From contig NC_079907.1 of assembly GCF_024868665.1 (NCBI RefSeq), forward strand, positions 16,527,093-16,591,092: DNA of 64,000 nt, read 5' to 3'. The DNA comes from Triplophysa rosa (Eukaryota > Chordata > Actinopteri > Cypriniformes > Nemacheilidae). Of this stretch, positions 54,321 through 64,000 are shown piece after piece. Numbering within the stretch: position 1 is the first letter of the stretch; the number at the start of each line of letters is the position of its first letter. The translations under genes and the position numbers were made by a program. The notes under the pieces were generated by a model. That model saw nothing but the letters and a program-made list of their open reading frames with translations, had not been told where the DNA came from and searched no databases.

Positions 54321-56631
54321 CTAAACGCAGATCTCTATAGGATTGGTGACCAGTATGCGGCTGCTAGGAGGGCTGTCTCTAGCCGAACGCTCGTAGCTGT
54401 TGGTGGAAGACACCGAGCTGTTGGTAGACACGGAGGTGAAGTGGTGAGCGGCAGTCGTGGCGGGCTCCACACCGTTGCTCTTGGCCGCCGGAGACAGCGT
54501 CTGCTGTTTCATCCGGTCCACGAGTAGCTCCTCTTCTTCAGACGAAGAGTTCAGCACAGCCTGATGGTGACTTCCACCACTCTGGCCATCCAGCATCCAT
54601 CGGTGGCCAAAATGAGCAAACACCTCTTTGACGGAGCAGCGCCTTTCCTGCTCCAGGGACAAAAGCTTTCGGAACATCCGCAGGGCTTCGTCCGTGAAGC
54701 GGCGCCATTGCGAAGGTACCGTGCCTGTCCTCCTCCTCCTCTGCCAGCGCACAAACTCTTCATAGAAGGTGTCGGAGGGCATGGCCTTCTCCCAGGGGAA
54801 GTTTCCGGTGAGCATGCAGAAGAGCAGAACACCGAAGGCCCACACGTCCATGCTGTAGTCCACGCAGAAGCCCTCGTGCTTGGACGTGTCGCAGAGCTCG
54901 GGGGCCGTGTAGGGGATCGTTCCGCTCACGCGTTTCACCGGAGAGCCGGCTCGCCTGGTCATGCCAAAGTCTGACAGCTTGACCTTGCGGCATTCCTTAT
55001 CGAAGATCAAGATGTTCTCAGGCTTGATGTCTCTGTGCACTAGCTTTTTTGAATGGAGATAGTCCAATGCGATGGCCACTTGATGGACACATCGCTTAGC
55101 TACAGGTTCGGGAAGCCCCACCTAACAATAAAAAAGTAAACATGTTATTGGGGCAGAAATGTCACTACTCTATATACCAGTATTGACAATAACCGTGATA
55201 TTACAAAACATTATTACTGGTTTATACTAGATTGATAATTATTTAGCACCCGATGGTTACAAACTCTCTCTTTGCCTCCCTTCACTCATTTTTTGAGTGT
55301 GATTCATTGGCCAAAAAAAGAGAAAGCTCAAAATAAACAAAGTTAAAGACGAATTTGACTGACTTCATCATTTACTTAAATACAATTGTAATAGATATTG
55401 TGATAAAATTGTAATTGTGAATTATTTTTGGCCAACCATGTAGTGAAAGTCTGATGTTATTTTAAAACATTTCTGTTCACTGAAATCAAATCAAATATTG
55501 ACCTAAAAATTATTGGAAATACTTTACTAAAGTAAAAATTGAAATGTTAAATATTGCCTCAAAAATAAACTGAAAAAAGTTTAAAGCACTAAAATTATAA
55601 TAATAAACAAAAACTAAAATAAAAATATATTAATCTTATATAGCAACATAAAAAAATAAATATATGAAAAAAGCACTTTGCTAAAATTAACATAAAAACA
55701 AAAAAGCTAAAAATAAAAGCTAATTTAAAATATCAATAAAACTAAAATCAAACCTATAATAACTTGAGAGCCCCATTACATATCGGTGCTGTCCTTCTAT
55801 CTCCATATTTCGTGATTTTTATTTGCCATAAATCATTATTATTAGTCACCCTTTATGTTTATCACTGGGTTTTGCAAATATCGAACCAATAAAAAGTATT
55901 AAAAAGTGCTTGTAAACTTTAACAACACAATATTTATTCATTTAAAAAGTACAGTAAATTTTGACAAAAGTTTCGGAAGGACAGCGACATATGCTATGTG
56001 CTATATGATGTAATATATGTACCTGTGGAGGAATGATGTCAAATAGGTCACCAGAGGGCGCATACTCCTGTGCAAACACATAGTACTCCTCTGTTTCAAA
56101 TGCAATGCCAAACATGTTGATTATAAAGGGACATGGAGACAGGTAAAGAGAGATGCTGTACTCTCTGAGGAAACTCTTCAGCTTGGTGGTTTTCTTCTTT
56201 AGAAATTTCAGAGCCATCCGGGTGCCTATGAGTTAAAAAAAAATCAGAAATGTCATTCTTTAAACAACATAAATTAGACATACATATCTGTTCTTTTCAA
56301 ATTCTGACATCACCAGGTAACACTTTACAAGAAGGTTGTATTTGTTAGTAACTGCATTAGCTAACAATGGGAAATATAGCATTTATATCTTTATTAATGT
56401 TATTTACCATCAATATGATTGTTCGTGTTAGTTCACGGTGCATGAAAATGGAGCTGTACCTTTGATCTTGTGGATGACAAGGTCCACCTTCCCATAGGTG
56501 CCCTTCCCAAGCTCTCGTATGACCTCACAGTACTTGTTGACCTCCACTTTCTCCAGGTTTTGAGCTGCAAAGAGCTGCAGTTCCTCCAAGATGTCGACGG
56601 ACAACCGCGGCATGATGGGAGAGGAGCTCAT
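54321..56631 (-). CDS. sbk1: SBK1-like serine/threonine kinase (SH3-binding domain kinase)
   Basis: Three coding exons on the minus strand: 56631-56460, 56225-56023 and 55121-54321, with GT/AG borders and matching phases, giving 391 residues. The kinase domain has the Gly loop GKGTYGKVD, the ATP-binding Lys in MALKFLKKK, the catalytic loop [15 protein letters not shown] and the TAPELCD activation-segment end, so it should be active. [20 protein letters not shown] and VRWQRRRR are SBK-specific. The tail is serine-rich and ends NPIEICV, close to the carboxy end of mammalian SBK1, and it is slightly shorter than the 424 residues I recall for human SBK1. The start at 56631 has a second Met six codons on; either could be used. 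SBK2 and SBK3 fit less well. The gene converges on the RAI1-like gene. Confidence 0.9.
55122..56022 (-). other. SBK1-like intron 2
   Basis: About 900 bp of AT-rich sequence with A-rich low-complexity runs (55540-55760). No further element is recognised. Confidence 0.5.
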
Positions 56632-59600
56632 TCTTGCAGGGGAACAGGCGCGAACACAGCTGCCGACAACCGTTTGGTATTACTGTAATCAAAAACAACA
56701 CACCGAGTCAAGCAGATGCATTTCAATATCAAAATTGAGGATTGAACATTCAGCGACTGGAACATTGCTGTGGATTACCTTGTGTCAGGTTCTTGCCGCA
56801 GGGAATGTAATTATCCTGCAGATAAGTAATGTTCTCTGAGGAGAGAGATTTCACTTACCATTATCTAACCTGTTAATCCCTCAATGGTTTCGTGCACCGG
56901 CGGTCTCACTACCTCACAGTGTTTGGGTGCTGAGGCTTATGTAATATTGTAAAATGACTCCCACCATATTAAATATGGCCTGTATGGTCCATTTTGTGTC
57001 TCTAATAATTGTCCTTTTTAATAGAGAGCTCTTCAGGCCCGAGTTACATAACCGTTACATAACCATCCAACGTTCCATTCTAGGGCTTTAAATAAGATGT
57101 TGCTGTCCAAATGAAATAGGAAAATGAATGTCTCCCTAAAATTAAAGTTAATATTTTATTCACCCTCATTTAAAATATGCAAGCTATTTTTTCTTCGGTG
57201 GAACAAAGAAGATATTTTGAGAAATGTTGCAGTGGATTTGTGTACATAACAATGGAAATCAATGGAGTCAAATGTTGCTTGGTTACCAACATTCTTCAAA
57301 ATATCTTCTTTCCTGTTCTGCAGAAGAAAAAGTCGTACAGGTTTGAAATAACATGAGGGTCAATTTTTGTTTGTTTGCTATACATCAGCACACGTGTGAT
57401 GCCCATCATTTTTCAGCGCTACTTTTTGGTTCGTTCAAGGGTTGCATAATACTGTACCGCTTTAACAGAAACCGGATTCTGACACTAACTTCCCTTGTTT
57501 CTCGTCATTACACACCCATTTAAAAACTTGAAGCAGTAATGGCTCTTTTGCGAGCTATTTTATCATTCTGCTAGCTCCATAGTTGTCGGAGATACAGACA
57601 GGAAAGCACAGACATGAAAAGGAAGGGGAGTGAAATGCAGACCTTTAATATCTGTTCTGCCAAGCCGGTTTACCACTAGAATATTCATGTCGTTCTCGCT
57701 CTGGAGGTCTCGGTAGCTATTTAGCAACACATTTTCCCTGCAGAACACACTTGGTTTCTTCAAGTGTGAATAAACGGGACAATTCAAAAGGTATTAAATG
57801 TTGCACACGGTGGTACAAAAGGGACCAATCATCTGATATTTGACCTACGCAAATGTAGACGTTTTGCAGCCTAAACTGCATGTGATTCCATCAGTTGAAA
57901 TCGTGAAATATATTTTTTTCTTAAATGTTCATGGCATTCAGTCCATGTCTGTTTGCTTGAAGGTAATATGCCAGTGCATGTCTAAACATTGACCTTTAGC
58001 AGATATGCACATTTAAAATGTACTTCATCTCCCGACCAAAAGCACTGATGACTCATCTGGCACCCTACGTATATTTTGTCCAGTCTTATGCTCTCTGGAA
58101 TAAAAATACTTTCTTTCTGCATGTCTGGCTCAAAAAAAAAACAATAAGCATACAGGCAAACCAACAGTCAAATTATTATTTCTTAATATTTCTCCTGCAT
58201 TCAAATTTCAGTCAGTCAATCTCTTCAAAGTCGACAATTTGTTTTAATATTTCAATGGATTACATAAATCTACTAATTCAGAAGAGACCAGATGTCCTGC
58301 AAATAAATGTATTGTACTTTGAATACATTCTAAAACCGTAATTCCACATTTAAATCTGAATGCTTATTATGTTTGTTGTTTATTGTCAAATCAAATGAGC
58401 ATCCATATGAAGCTTGTGACAGATGTTGCATCCGATGCACAAGCATCTGCTGGGACAACACTGTATATCTTTGTTGATGCAGAAGAACAGGAGGTCATGT
58501 GGAGCAGCTCACCACCTGAGTCATTCATTAAAAACTGCGACTCTCCCACCGTGTGAAAGAAGAACGCTATTCACATTCACACGTTCACTCAACAAAATGA
58601 TACGACGGAAGAACACATGTTGATGATAATAGAGCCAGTAAATCCTTATAGCGCCATTCATTTCTAGTAAATGCACAGGGTTGATGGTGCAGAGTGATCA
58701 TTTACAGTATGTGTGTAAACACTTGCATGACCTACAAACCAACACTTCTTTCTTCAAAACAGTTAACCATTTCATAGAAATCCTTATGATGGGAATAAAA
58801 ATAATATTCTCGGTTAAATAATTGTGGTAATATTATGGCAATTCCATCGTTATGGATGTGACATTTTCAGTCAAAACTTGAAATATAAATTCTCAGAGAA
58901 TCTATTTATTACAAATATATTGAACAATCTGTTTTTATTTACCAAACCAGTGTTGATAGAGTCCAGACATCAGAAAAATATCAGTCTATGCATGAGTTTT
59001 CTATTTTAAAAGAGGGAAAAATTAATGGATGTGACAATAAAGGATGCATGTTTTTGAGAGACGACATACTTTGTAGGATTCATGTAAATTAAAATGTACA
59101 AACCAGGAACAATAATACCCAACAAATGAAGAAGGGATGGCTGAGTTTCTATATTTTAAACTTCATGTCACGTGCCCATTCTAATGAGGAATATGGACTG
59201 TAATGGATAGGACATCTAACTGACCTGACTATGGAAAACTATGCTTAAAAAACACAGAGACTTCACGTGGGTATTTAAACCACTAAATAATGATAACTGA
59301 TCAGTATGGTGAAACCCTTTGGGGAAAATAAACTAGATTTTAAGATTGACTTTTGCATGAAATTGCTGTGTTCCTGTAGCTCAAATGCTTGAGTATTGCA
59401 TTATAAGTACAAAAGTTGTAGGTTTGATTCCCAGAGAACACGCATTCTGATTAAAATGCGTACTGTGAATGCATTGTAAGCTGCTTTGGCTAAACCATCT
59501 GCTAAATTCATAAATGTGCAGTAAATGCAAATTGAGCTGAAAATAATCTGTTCATGTCACACCATCTAAACCAGCCACAAATCTTATTCGTTCAGCATTG

Positions 59601-60180
59601 CACATGGACAGTTAATGTAAATTGCACCGGTGGGCAGCATCCGCTAGAGGCTATCAGCATCTAAACAGCGCACTTTTATCCCTCGAGCAAGTGTGCACGT
59701 TCAGCAGCACGCTCATTTTCCATCGGCTCTCTTGACAGCATCCATTTAACGGTGTTGAGTTCTCGGTGACCTGCGGATACATGCAGACTCATCCTATCCG
59801 CACTGAGATCAACAGCATCACTGAGATGCCTGCAGTCTGCAGTCTGCAGCCTCACTCTCTTTGTAAAGGGGGGAATACATTTGCATTTTGAACAGGACAA
59901 AAGGAGTTTCATCCAAATGTCAAATAAATACGAGCAAACGACTTGAACGTGCGAGTAAAAGCAGCAATAATACTTTTAATTGTTGATTTTATTGTCATTT
60001 TGATTTTTCTTCAGTGTTGTTTAAGGTCGACTGGTTAATCCATATAACCCCATCATATAAATGAACAGCTGTCAATCGTATGATTGTATGTATATATAGC
60101 CCCACGTCAAAAACCATCAGCTTCTGTCATCTTGCGATAATACCGTTCGTGTCGAATGATGCGCACAGGAATGTACTCAC
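56632..60180 (-). other. SBK1-like 5' intron region
   Basis: No coding exon is seen. 57130-57370 resembles a TTAA-type MITE fragment (TATTTTATTCACCCTCAT; ATGAGGGTCAA). 59364-59530 is a SINE (own entry). The remaining sequence is AT-rich and unique to my eye. Confidence 0.4.
59364..59530 (+). repeat. decayed tRNA-derived SINE
   Basis: TGTAGCTCAAATGCTTGAG resembles an A box and GTAGGTTTGATTCCC a B box. The right half, AAGCTGCTTTGGCTAAAC and TCTGCTAAATTCATAAATG, is the common LINE-like tail of fish SINEs. Confidence 0.7.
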
Positions 60181-60300
60181 CATGAAATCCGTCCGAATCG
60201 CCAGGTCTTCTGTCACCAGACTGAAATACAGCGGACCGCAGAGATGACAGTCTATTCTCATGGTATTTTCGCGTCTCTCTCATGCGCATTTGCGGCTCTT
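60181..60300 (-). other. candidate non-coding first exon and promoter of the SBK1-like gene
   Basis: A strong minus-strand donor (TTTCATG|GTGAGTAC) lies at 60181/60180, preceded by a CpG-richer stretch (60200-60450) and CCAAT-type boxes (for example near 60460 and 60555). Nothing else nearby explains the donor. No coding is assigned; the ATG just before the donor is not used in the model. Confidence 0.4.
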
Positions 60301-60890
60301 CCGGTGCTGTTGGAGAATGAGACGGTCAACCACACCATAACTCACACCGGCAGATTAAACTGCCCCGCGCCTTTCTATTGTGCGGTCATAATGTGCTGCT
60401 AGGGTGAAATCACAGCTTCCTAGAGGGCTTGATGAGAGCTCGGCCCACTAGAGAGTCAGCCAATAGAAGCACAGATTCGTCTCGACTCTTATACACACCC
60501 CGCCCACTATGAGCTTCAGTCAATCACAGCACAGACAGCTCCCACGCTTCCGCCAATAGCAGCACAGGTCGCTGGAGCTGCACCATTTTATTATGGTGTA
60601 AATAATGTTAGTGAACTCAAAGGCTGATTGATATCGCAAAGTATCGTTCCGTGGAGGGTTAGAGAAATAAAAAAGATACATTAAAGAAGTATTCAGAGAA
60701 CAGAATTGTTTATTAGTAACTATTTGGTTACTAATACTTTGGTAACTATTCCGTTTGGTCATTTTTGGGAACCTAAATAAAAAACTGCCTAAAAAAAATA
60801 AAAAATAAGAGGCAAAAACTCTTAAAAACGTATTTGAACACTGTTTTTTTGTTGAAAAACTGCAATACCTGTTAACTTTTATCTCTGTGG
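60301..60890. other. CpG-richer intergenic sequence, possible promoter region
   Basis: Contains several CCAAT-like boxes in both orientations (AGCCAATAGAAGC, GTCAATCACAGC, CGCCAATAGCAGC). They are spaced about 40-60 bp apart with similar sequence around them, so this may be a short degenerate tandem. No gene. Confidence 0.4.
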
Positions 60891-60896
60891 GTTACA

Positions 60897-61102
60897 GTTA
60901 AAGGCACAACATGTACGATTTTTGCACTAAAATGTCAAAAACGTAGTGCTATGTAATTTGTTTTCTCCTATAATGATTCCAACAATGTTTAAATCTGGAG
61001 AAACTTACCATTTAACTAGTGTAACGTTGCCCATATGCCTTTGCTATTGATTTTAATATGCGACCTCTAGTGGTGAAAATTACATATTGTACCTTCAAAC
61101 TG
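60897..61102. repeat. TTAA-type MITE
   Basis: TTAAAGGCACAACATGTACG on the left pairs with ACATATTGTACCTTCAA on the right. The interior holds GCGACCTCTAGTGGTGAAAA, a motif common in fish MITEs. The right TTAA has decayed to TTCAA. Confidence 0.6.
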
Positions 61103-61429
61103 ACATTTCTGTCAAATCGGCCACATCTCAACTTCTAGATCATTATTATAACTTTACGTTGTGATTCGGCGTAAGGTAACAATACTTTTTTAAACATTGA
61201 CTTTTATGTACGATCAATCGGTTAAAACTTTTTTGTGTGAAATAAAATCAATAGAAATAGAAATTTTATAATTTTTATATCTAGCCTTGTGGAAAAAAAC
61301 AATAAATTCTAAATAAATTCTAATAATAATAGTGATCTAAAAGATGGAAATTGTACACTACAAATGTAAAACTGTGTAAAGCGTATAGACTGTTTAAGCG
61401 GCAGCAACATAGACAAGCATTACTGTATG

Positions 61430-61640
61430 TGGCCAAAACTTAATTCTGGTAGACCTCCGCAAAGAATTAATAATTTTAATTTAATTTCATACAACTAATA
61501 TATACACTAATATTTGTATAAATTAAATATAAAATTAATATTATATTACTGTCCACTAGCCAGACCGCTAACCAAACACAGACCAGAGGTTTACTTTGGG
61601 CCAGGCAAGTGTGTCTGATGAAGTCTATAAAAACAAGAAA
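61430..61640 (+). repeat. dispersed repeat, copy 2 (partner 26195-26370)
   Basis: Blocks GTGGCCAAAACTTAATTC, GACCTCC, AAAGAATTAATA, AACCAAACACAGACC and GTCTATAAAA match the first copy in order and orientation. Family unknown to me. Confidence 0.55.
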
Positions 61641-62142
61641 CTGAAAATATTCCAATGATATACAGTATTATTGAAGGAGTGGGCACTTAAGAGGTGGCTA
61701 AGAAAATAATCACAAATCAGAGCCAAAATTATTTAGCTGTGAAATATAAATAGATTTATGCTTCATCTTTTCATTCACATAATGTACGCGTGCAACTCTA
61801 CAAAGAAAATAGATTCATATTCCATATTCTCAGACAGATGCATGATGTCATGATTTTTACAGAATGAATCCAGACAGTCTCTTCGGACGCTTCTAAAAGT
61901 CTTTATCTATTTAATGAACTAGTAAATAGCAATTCAAAAAGGAAAGGTAAAATTCCCATAACAATTAGTAGTAAAAACAGAACAGACTTAGTCTGTTGAC
62001 CAAACAAGTGAAGAGAAACTGGCCAAAAATGTGCAATATTATATCAGTAAAGATATTAAGAGTTAAAAACACCTATGAAACACTTAACATTTAACATTCT
62101 GCGGGAATAATAATCAGTGTAAAGTAATCTATGAAATACAGG

Positions 62143-63001
62143 CTACACAAATAAGAACAGTTCTAATGCCTTAGAATGCAGATGCTGGGCGAGGTTTTTA
62201 ATACGACACAGACGAACATTCTGTGCATCTCCAGCGCCATACACTCTATATATGTGATACCTCTCTTTCTCCTTCAGTGCAAAATCCAGCTCATTGGCAG
62301 ACAGGTGAATAAAGTGTCTCTCTCTCTTTATTGTTGTCTTGACCTCCACAAAGATCTCCCTAGTGGTGCTGGTTCTTGGCCCTTTAATTGCAAAAGTAAG
62401 CTTGAAGTCACAAGGCTGGCCGCTCTCTCCTTTTTCATTGAACCAGGTGATTTCAATGGGCCCATAATCACCTCCGTTCTCTTTCCAGTGAGTGAGGAAG
62501 GAGAAAACCAACTGCTCTCCCCACTGTCCAATACAGGCTGTATCGTCAAAGTCTTTGGAGATCACCAGAGTTTGGGGCAGGGTGCAGTCCAGTTCCAAAT
62601 CCTCTAGGACGGCCTCTGGAGCCATCGGTTTGGTCCACACCGCATTATCTAGAGACACAAGTGGTCGCTGTAGGGTTTCACCTCCCTGGAACTGGCTTGA
62701 GACCATCTCTGGTACTTGAGTTGTATTATGGCCTCTGGAAATACAAGAATTTTAAAATGAAGTGTATATGAGTAGCAATCAACAACATTAGAAACAAACA
62801 GCAGTGATCATTATGAAGCAAATACATACGGTGGTGTGGGTGTCTCTGGTGTGTCTTGTTCGACTGCTGTAGGTGTTGGTTTGGTTTTGTGGTGGTGGGG
62901 AGTTCCTTCCGGTTCATCTGCGTTTGACTTCACAGGTTGAGGATGAACCTTGATGTCCTGCACAGTGGGCTCTTCCTTCATCTCTGTGCGACCAGGCCTA
63001 T
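62143..63001 (-). CDS. NO VEIN C-terminal (DUF3883) domain protein, 3' end of gene
   Basis: Two exons on the minus strand: 63001-62830 (proline- and threonine-rich linker, DTPETPTPP) and 62734-62143, joined in phase and ending at a TAG. The last about 130 residues are a NOV_C domain, predicted to have a PD-(D/E)XK nuclease-like fold: IGQWGEQLVFSFL, PCDFKL (Asp) and IFVEVKTT (the E-x-K), then SANELDFA. All three candidate catalytic residues are present. Fish have large proteins that join a histidine-kinase-type ATPase fold to this domain; their function is unknown, and the plant protein NO VEIN is the family name-giver. The start and the rest of the gene are beyond the right edge. Confidence 0.8.
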
Positions 63002-64000
63002 CTGTAAATGGGGTTAAAATAAAAAACATGATCAGTAGATCTTTTTTTGGATGATACAAAATTTATAATGTGTGACTCAAGTCCAAGCAAAAGTCTCAAA
63101 ATCTAATTATATAGATAATGAGCATCAAAGTTTGATTTTAAGCATCAATTTCCCTGTGATTTCCATCTTTGATTTACACAATGTTAGATTTACACAAAAT
63201 GTTCTTTACATTATGTAGGATGATTTTATGTAGAAAATTGTAAATCACAAAAAAATTACTTTAGCTTGGTTTTCACAGACTGGATCACATGTAAATTCAA
63301 ATAGTAATATTTTAAGGGAGCAACGTGGAGATTGCCGCGGCATCTAGTGGTGAGGTTACGAATTGCAATCCTTTTATAGCACTACGGTGACTCTCACAAG
63401 ACTAAGATGTCGTTGTGTTTTTGCTTCTTTGCCGATGGAGATAATGTATTACAAAACACGCTCTGTAGAGCAGTTTGTCCGTTTAAGACTACTGTCGAAA
63501 CAACATGGCGAATTCAAGGCAAGGGGACCCGCGGTGTATGTAGATAGAAATATTTAATTTTCTAAGGTAATAAAAACATAACGATTCATTAGGTAAGGTC
63601 TTTATATAACTAAACACATAGTTATGTATATTATATTGCATTTCTGTCAATAGATCCTCTGATCAATAGAGACCTTTAAATGAATACTTTAATATTTTTA
63701 TAGCTTTTTGAATCATCAATCCACTCAGTTCAGTCACTGTGTAGCATGTTTCATGTAAAATGTTCTGCATAAAAATATATTTACATAAATATTGCCTAAA
63801 TACTGTATGTGTTGTTGTTATTGTCATAGTGTTATATTGATTCATTTTATTTGGACTCAATGAAAAATCGCAATGTCACGATGGTTTGCAATAATAAAAA
63901 TGGTAATGGTAAATTGATTATATGGTTACATTTTCAGTTTTTAACTGGATTTTAATTAAATTAAATAGATTTTACAAACTTAAAGCAACATGAGAGAACT
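63002..64000 (-). other. intron of the NOV_C gene with a fish repeat
   Basis: 63300-63560 holds a dispersed-repeat-like block (GGCATCTAGTGGTGAGG; AGCAGTTTGTCCGTTTA). The rest is AT-rich. I see no further exon of the NOV_C gene in it. Confidence 0.4.

Noticed and set aside
54297..54974. Plus-strand frames of 76 and 136 codons
   Set aside because: They are antisense shadows of the GC-richer SBK1-like last exon.
60107..60289. 60-codon minus-strand frame as an N-terminal SBK1 extension
   Set aside because: It reads through the strong donor at 60181, and the SBK1 start at 56631 is self-sufficient.
62176..62607. 143-codon plus-strand frame
   Set aside because: Antisense shadow of the NOV_C exon.

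Overview
The window looks like a stretch of a teleost nuclear genome, most likely a cypriniform. The basis is spliced vertebrate genes with long AT-rich introns, dense Tc1/mariner, hAT, L2 and tRNA-SINE repeats with fish-typical ends, and CA/TG and AT microsatellites. There is no bacterial or viral gene organisation. Identifications rest on motif recognition by eye; no database was searched.

Four host genes can be supported. (1) The 3' part of mprip (myosin phosphatase Rho-interacting protein), plus strand, eight visible coding exons from 7104 to 19685, plus an alternative short terminal exon at 9677-9709. (2) A RAI1/TCF20-family gene, plus strand, with one large coding exon (27251-29791) and three small downstream exons (30724-30817, 40658-40707, and a probable five-codon last exon at 49331-49348) that complete an extended PHD finger. 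(3) An SBK1-like serine/threonine kinase, minus strand, three coding exons between 56631 and 54321, with a candidate non-coding 5' exon near 60181. (4) The 3' end of a gene with a NO VEIN C-terminal (DUF3883) domain, minus strand, exons 63001-62830 and 62734-62143, running off the right edge.

Most of the rest is transposon sequence, concentrated in the mprip introns, the mprip to RAI1-like intergenic region and the two long RAI1-like introns. Eight hAT-type elements have perfect 8-bp target-site duplications in non-repetitive sequence, and several more are less certain. Many are nested: hAT in hAT in an L2 tail (3285-6822), hAT in a Harbinger-like MITE in hAT (10663-13887), hAT in Tc1 (23679-26160), hAT in hAT (40769-42889 and 43669-46755). 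One L2 LINE (about 19286 to 13903, minus) keeps both ORFs open: an ORF1 with an SGNH-esterase domain and an ORF2 with endonuclease and reverse transcriptase. Two Tc1 copies of identical length (1595 bp) lie in opposite orientation about 14 kb apart; one has an open 340-aa DD34E transposase and the other has two nonsense codons. A BED-finger hAT transposase with an intron (36236-38564) is broken by small insertions.

The host genes do not form a pathway. MPRIP is an actomyosin scaffold, RAI1/TCF20 proteins are chromatin readers, SBK1 is a kinase and the NOV_C protein is uncharacterised. The proximity of mprip and a RAI1-like gene recalls human 17p11.2, where both genes also lie. I see no new multi-gene system; the most unusual content is the layered transposon architecture and the minisatellites inside hAT elements.
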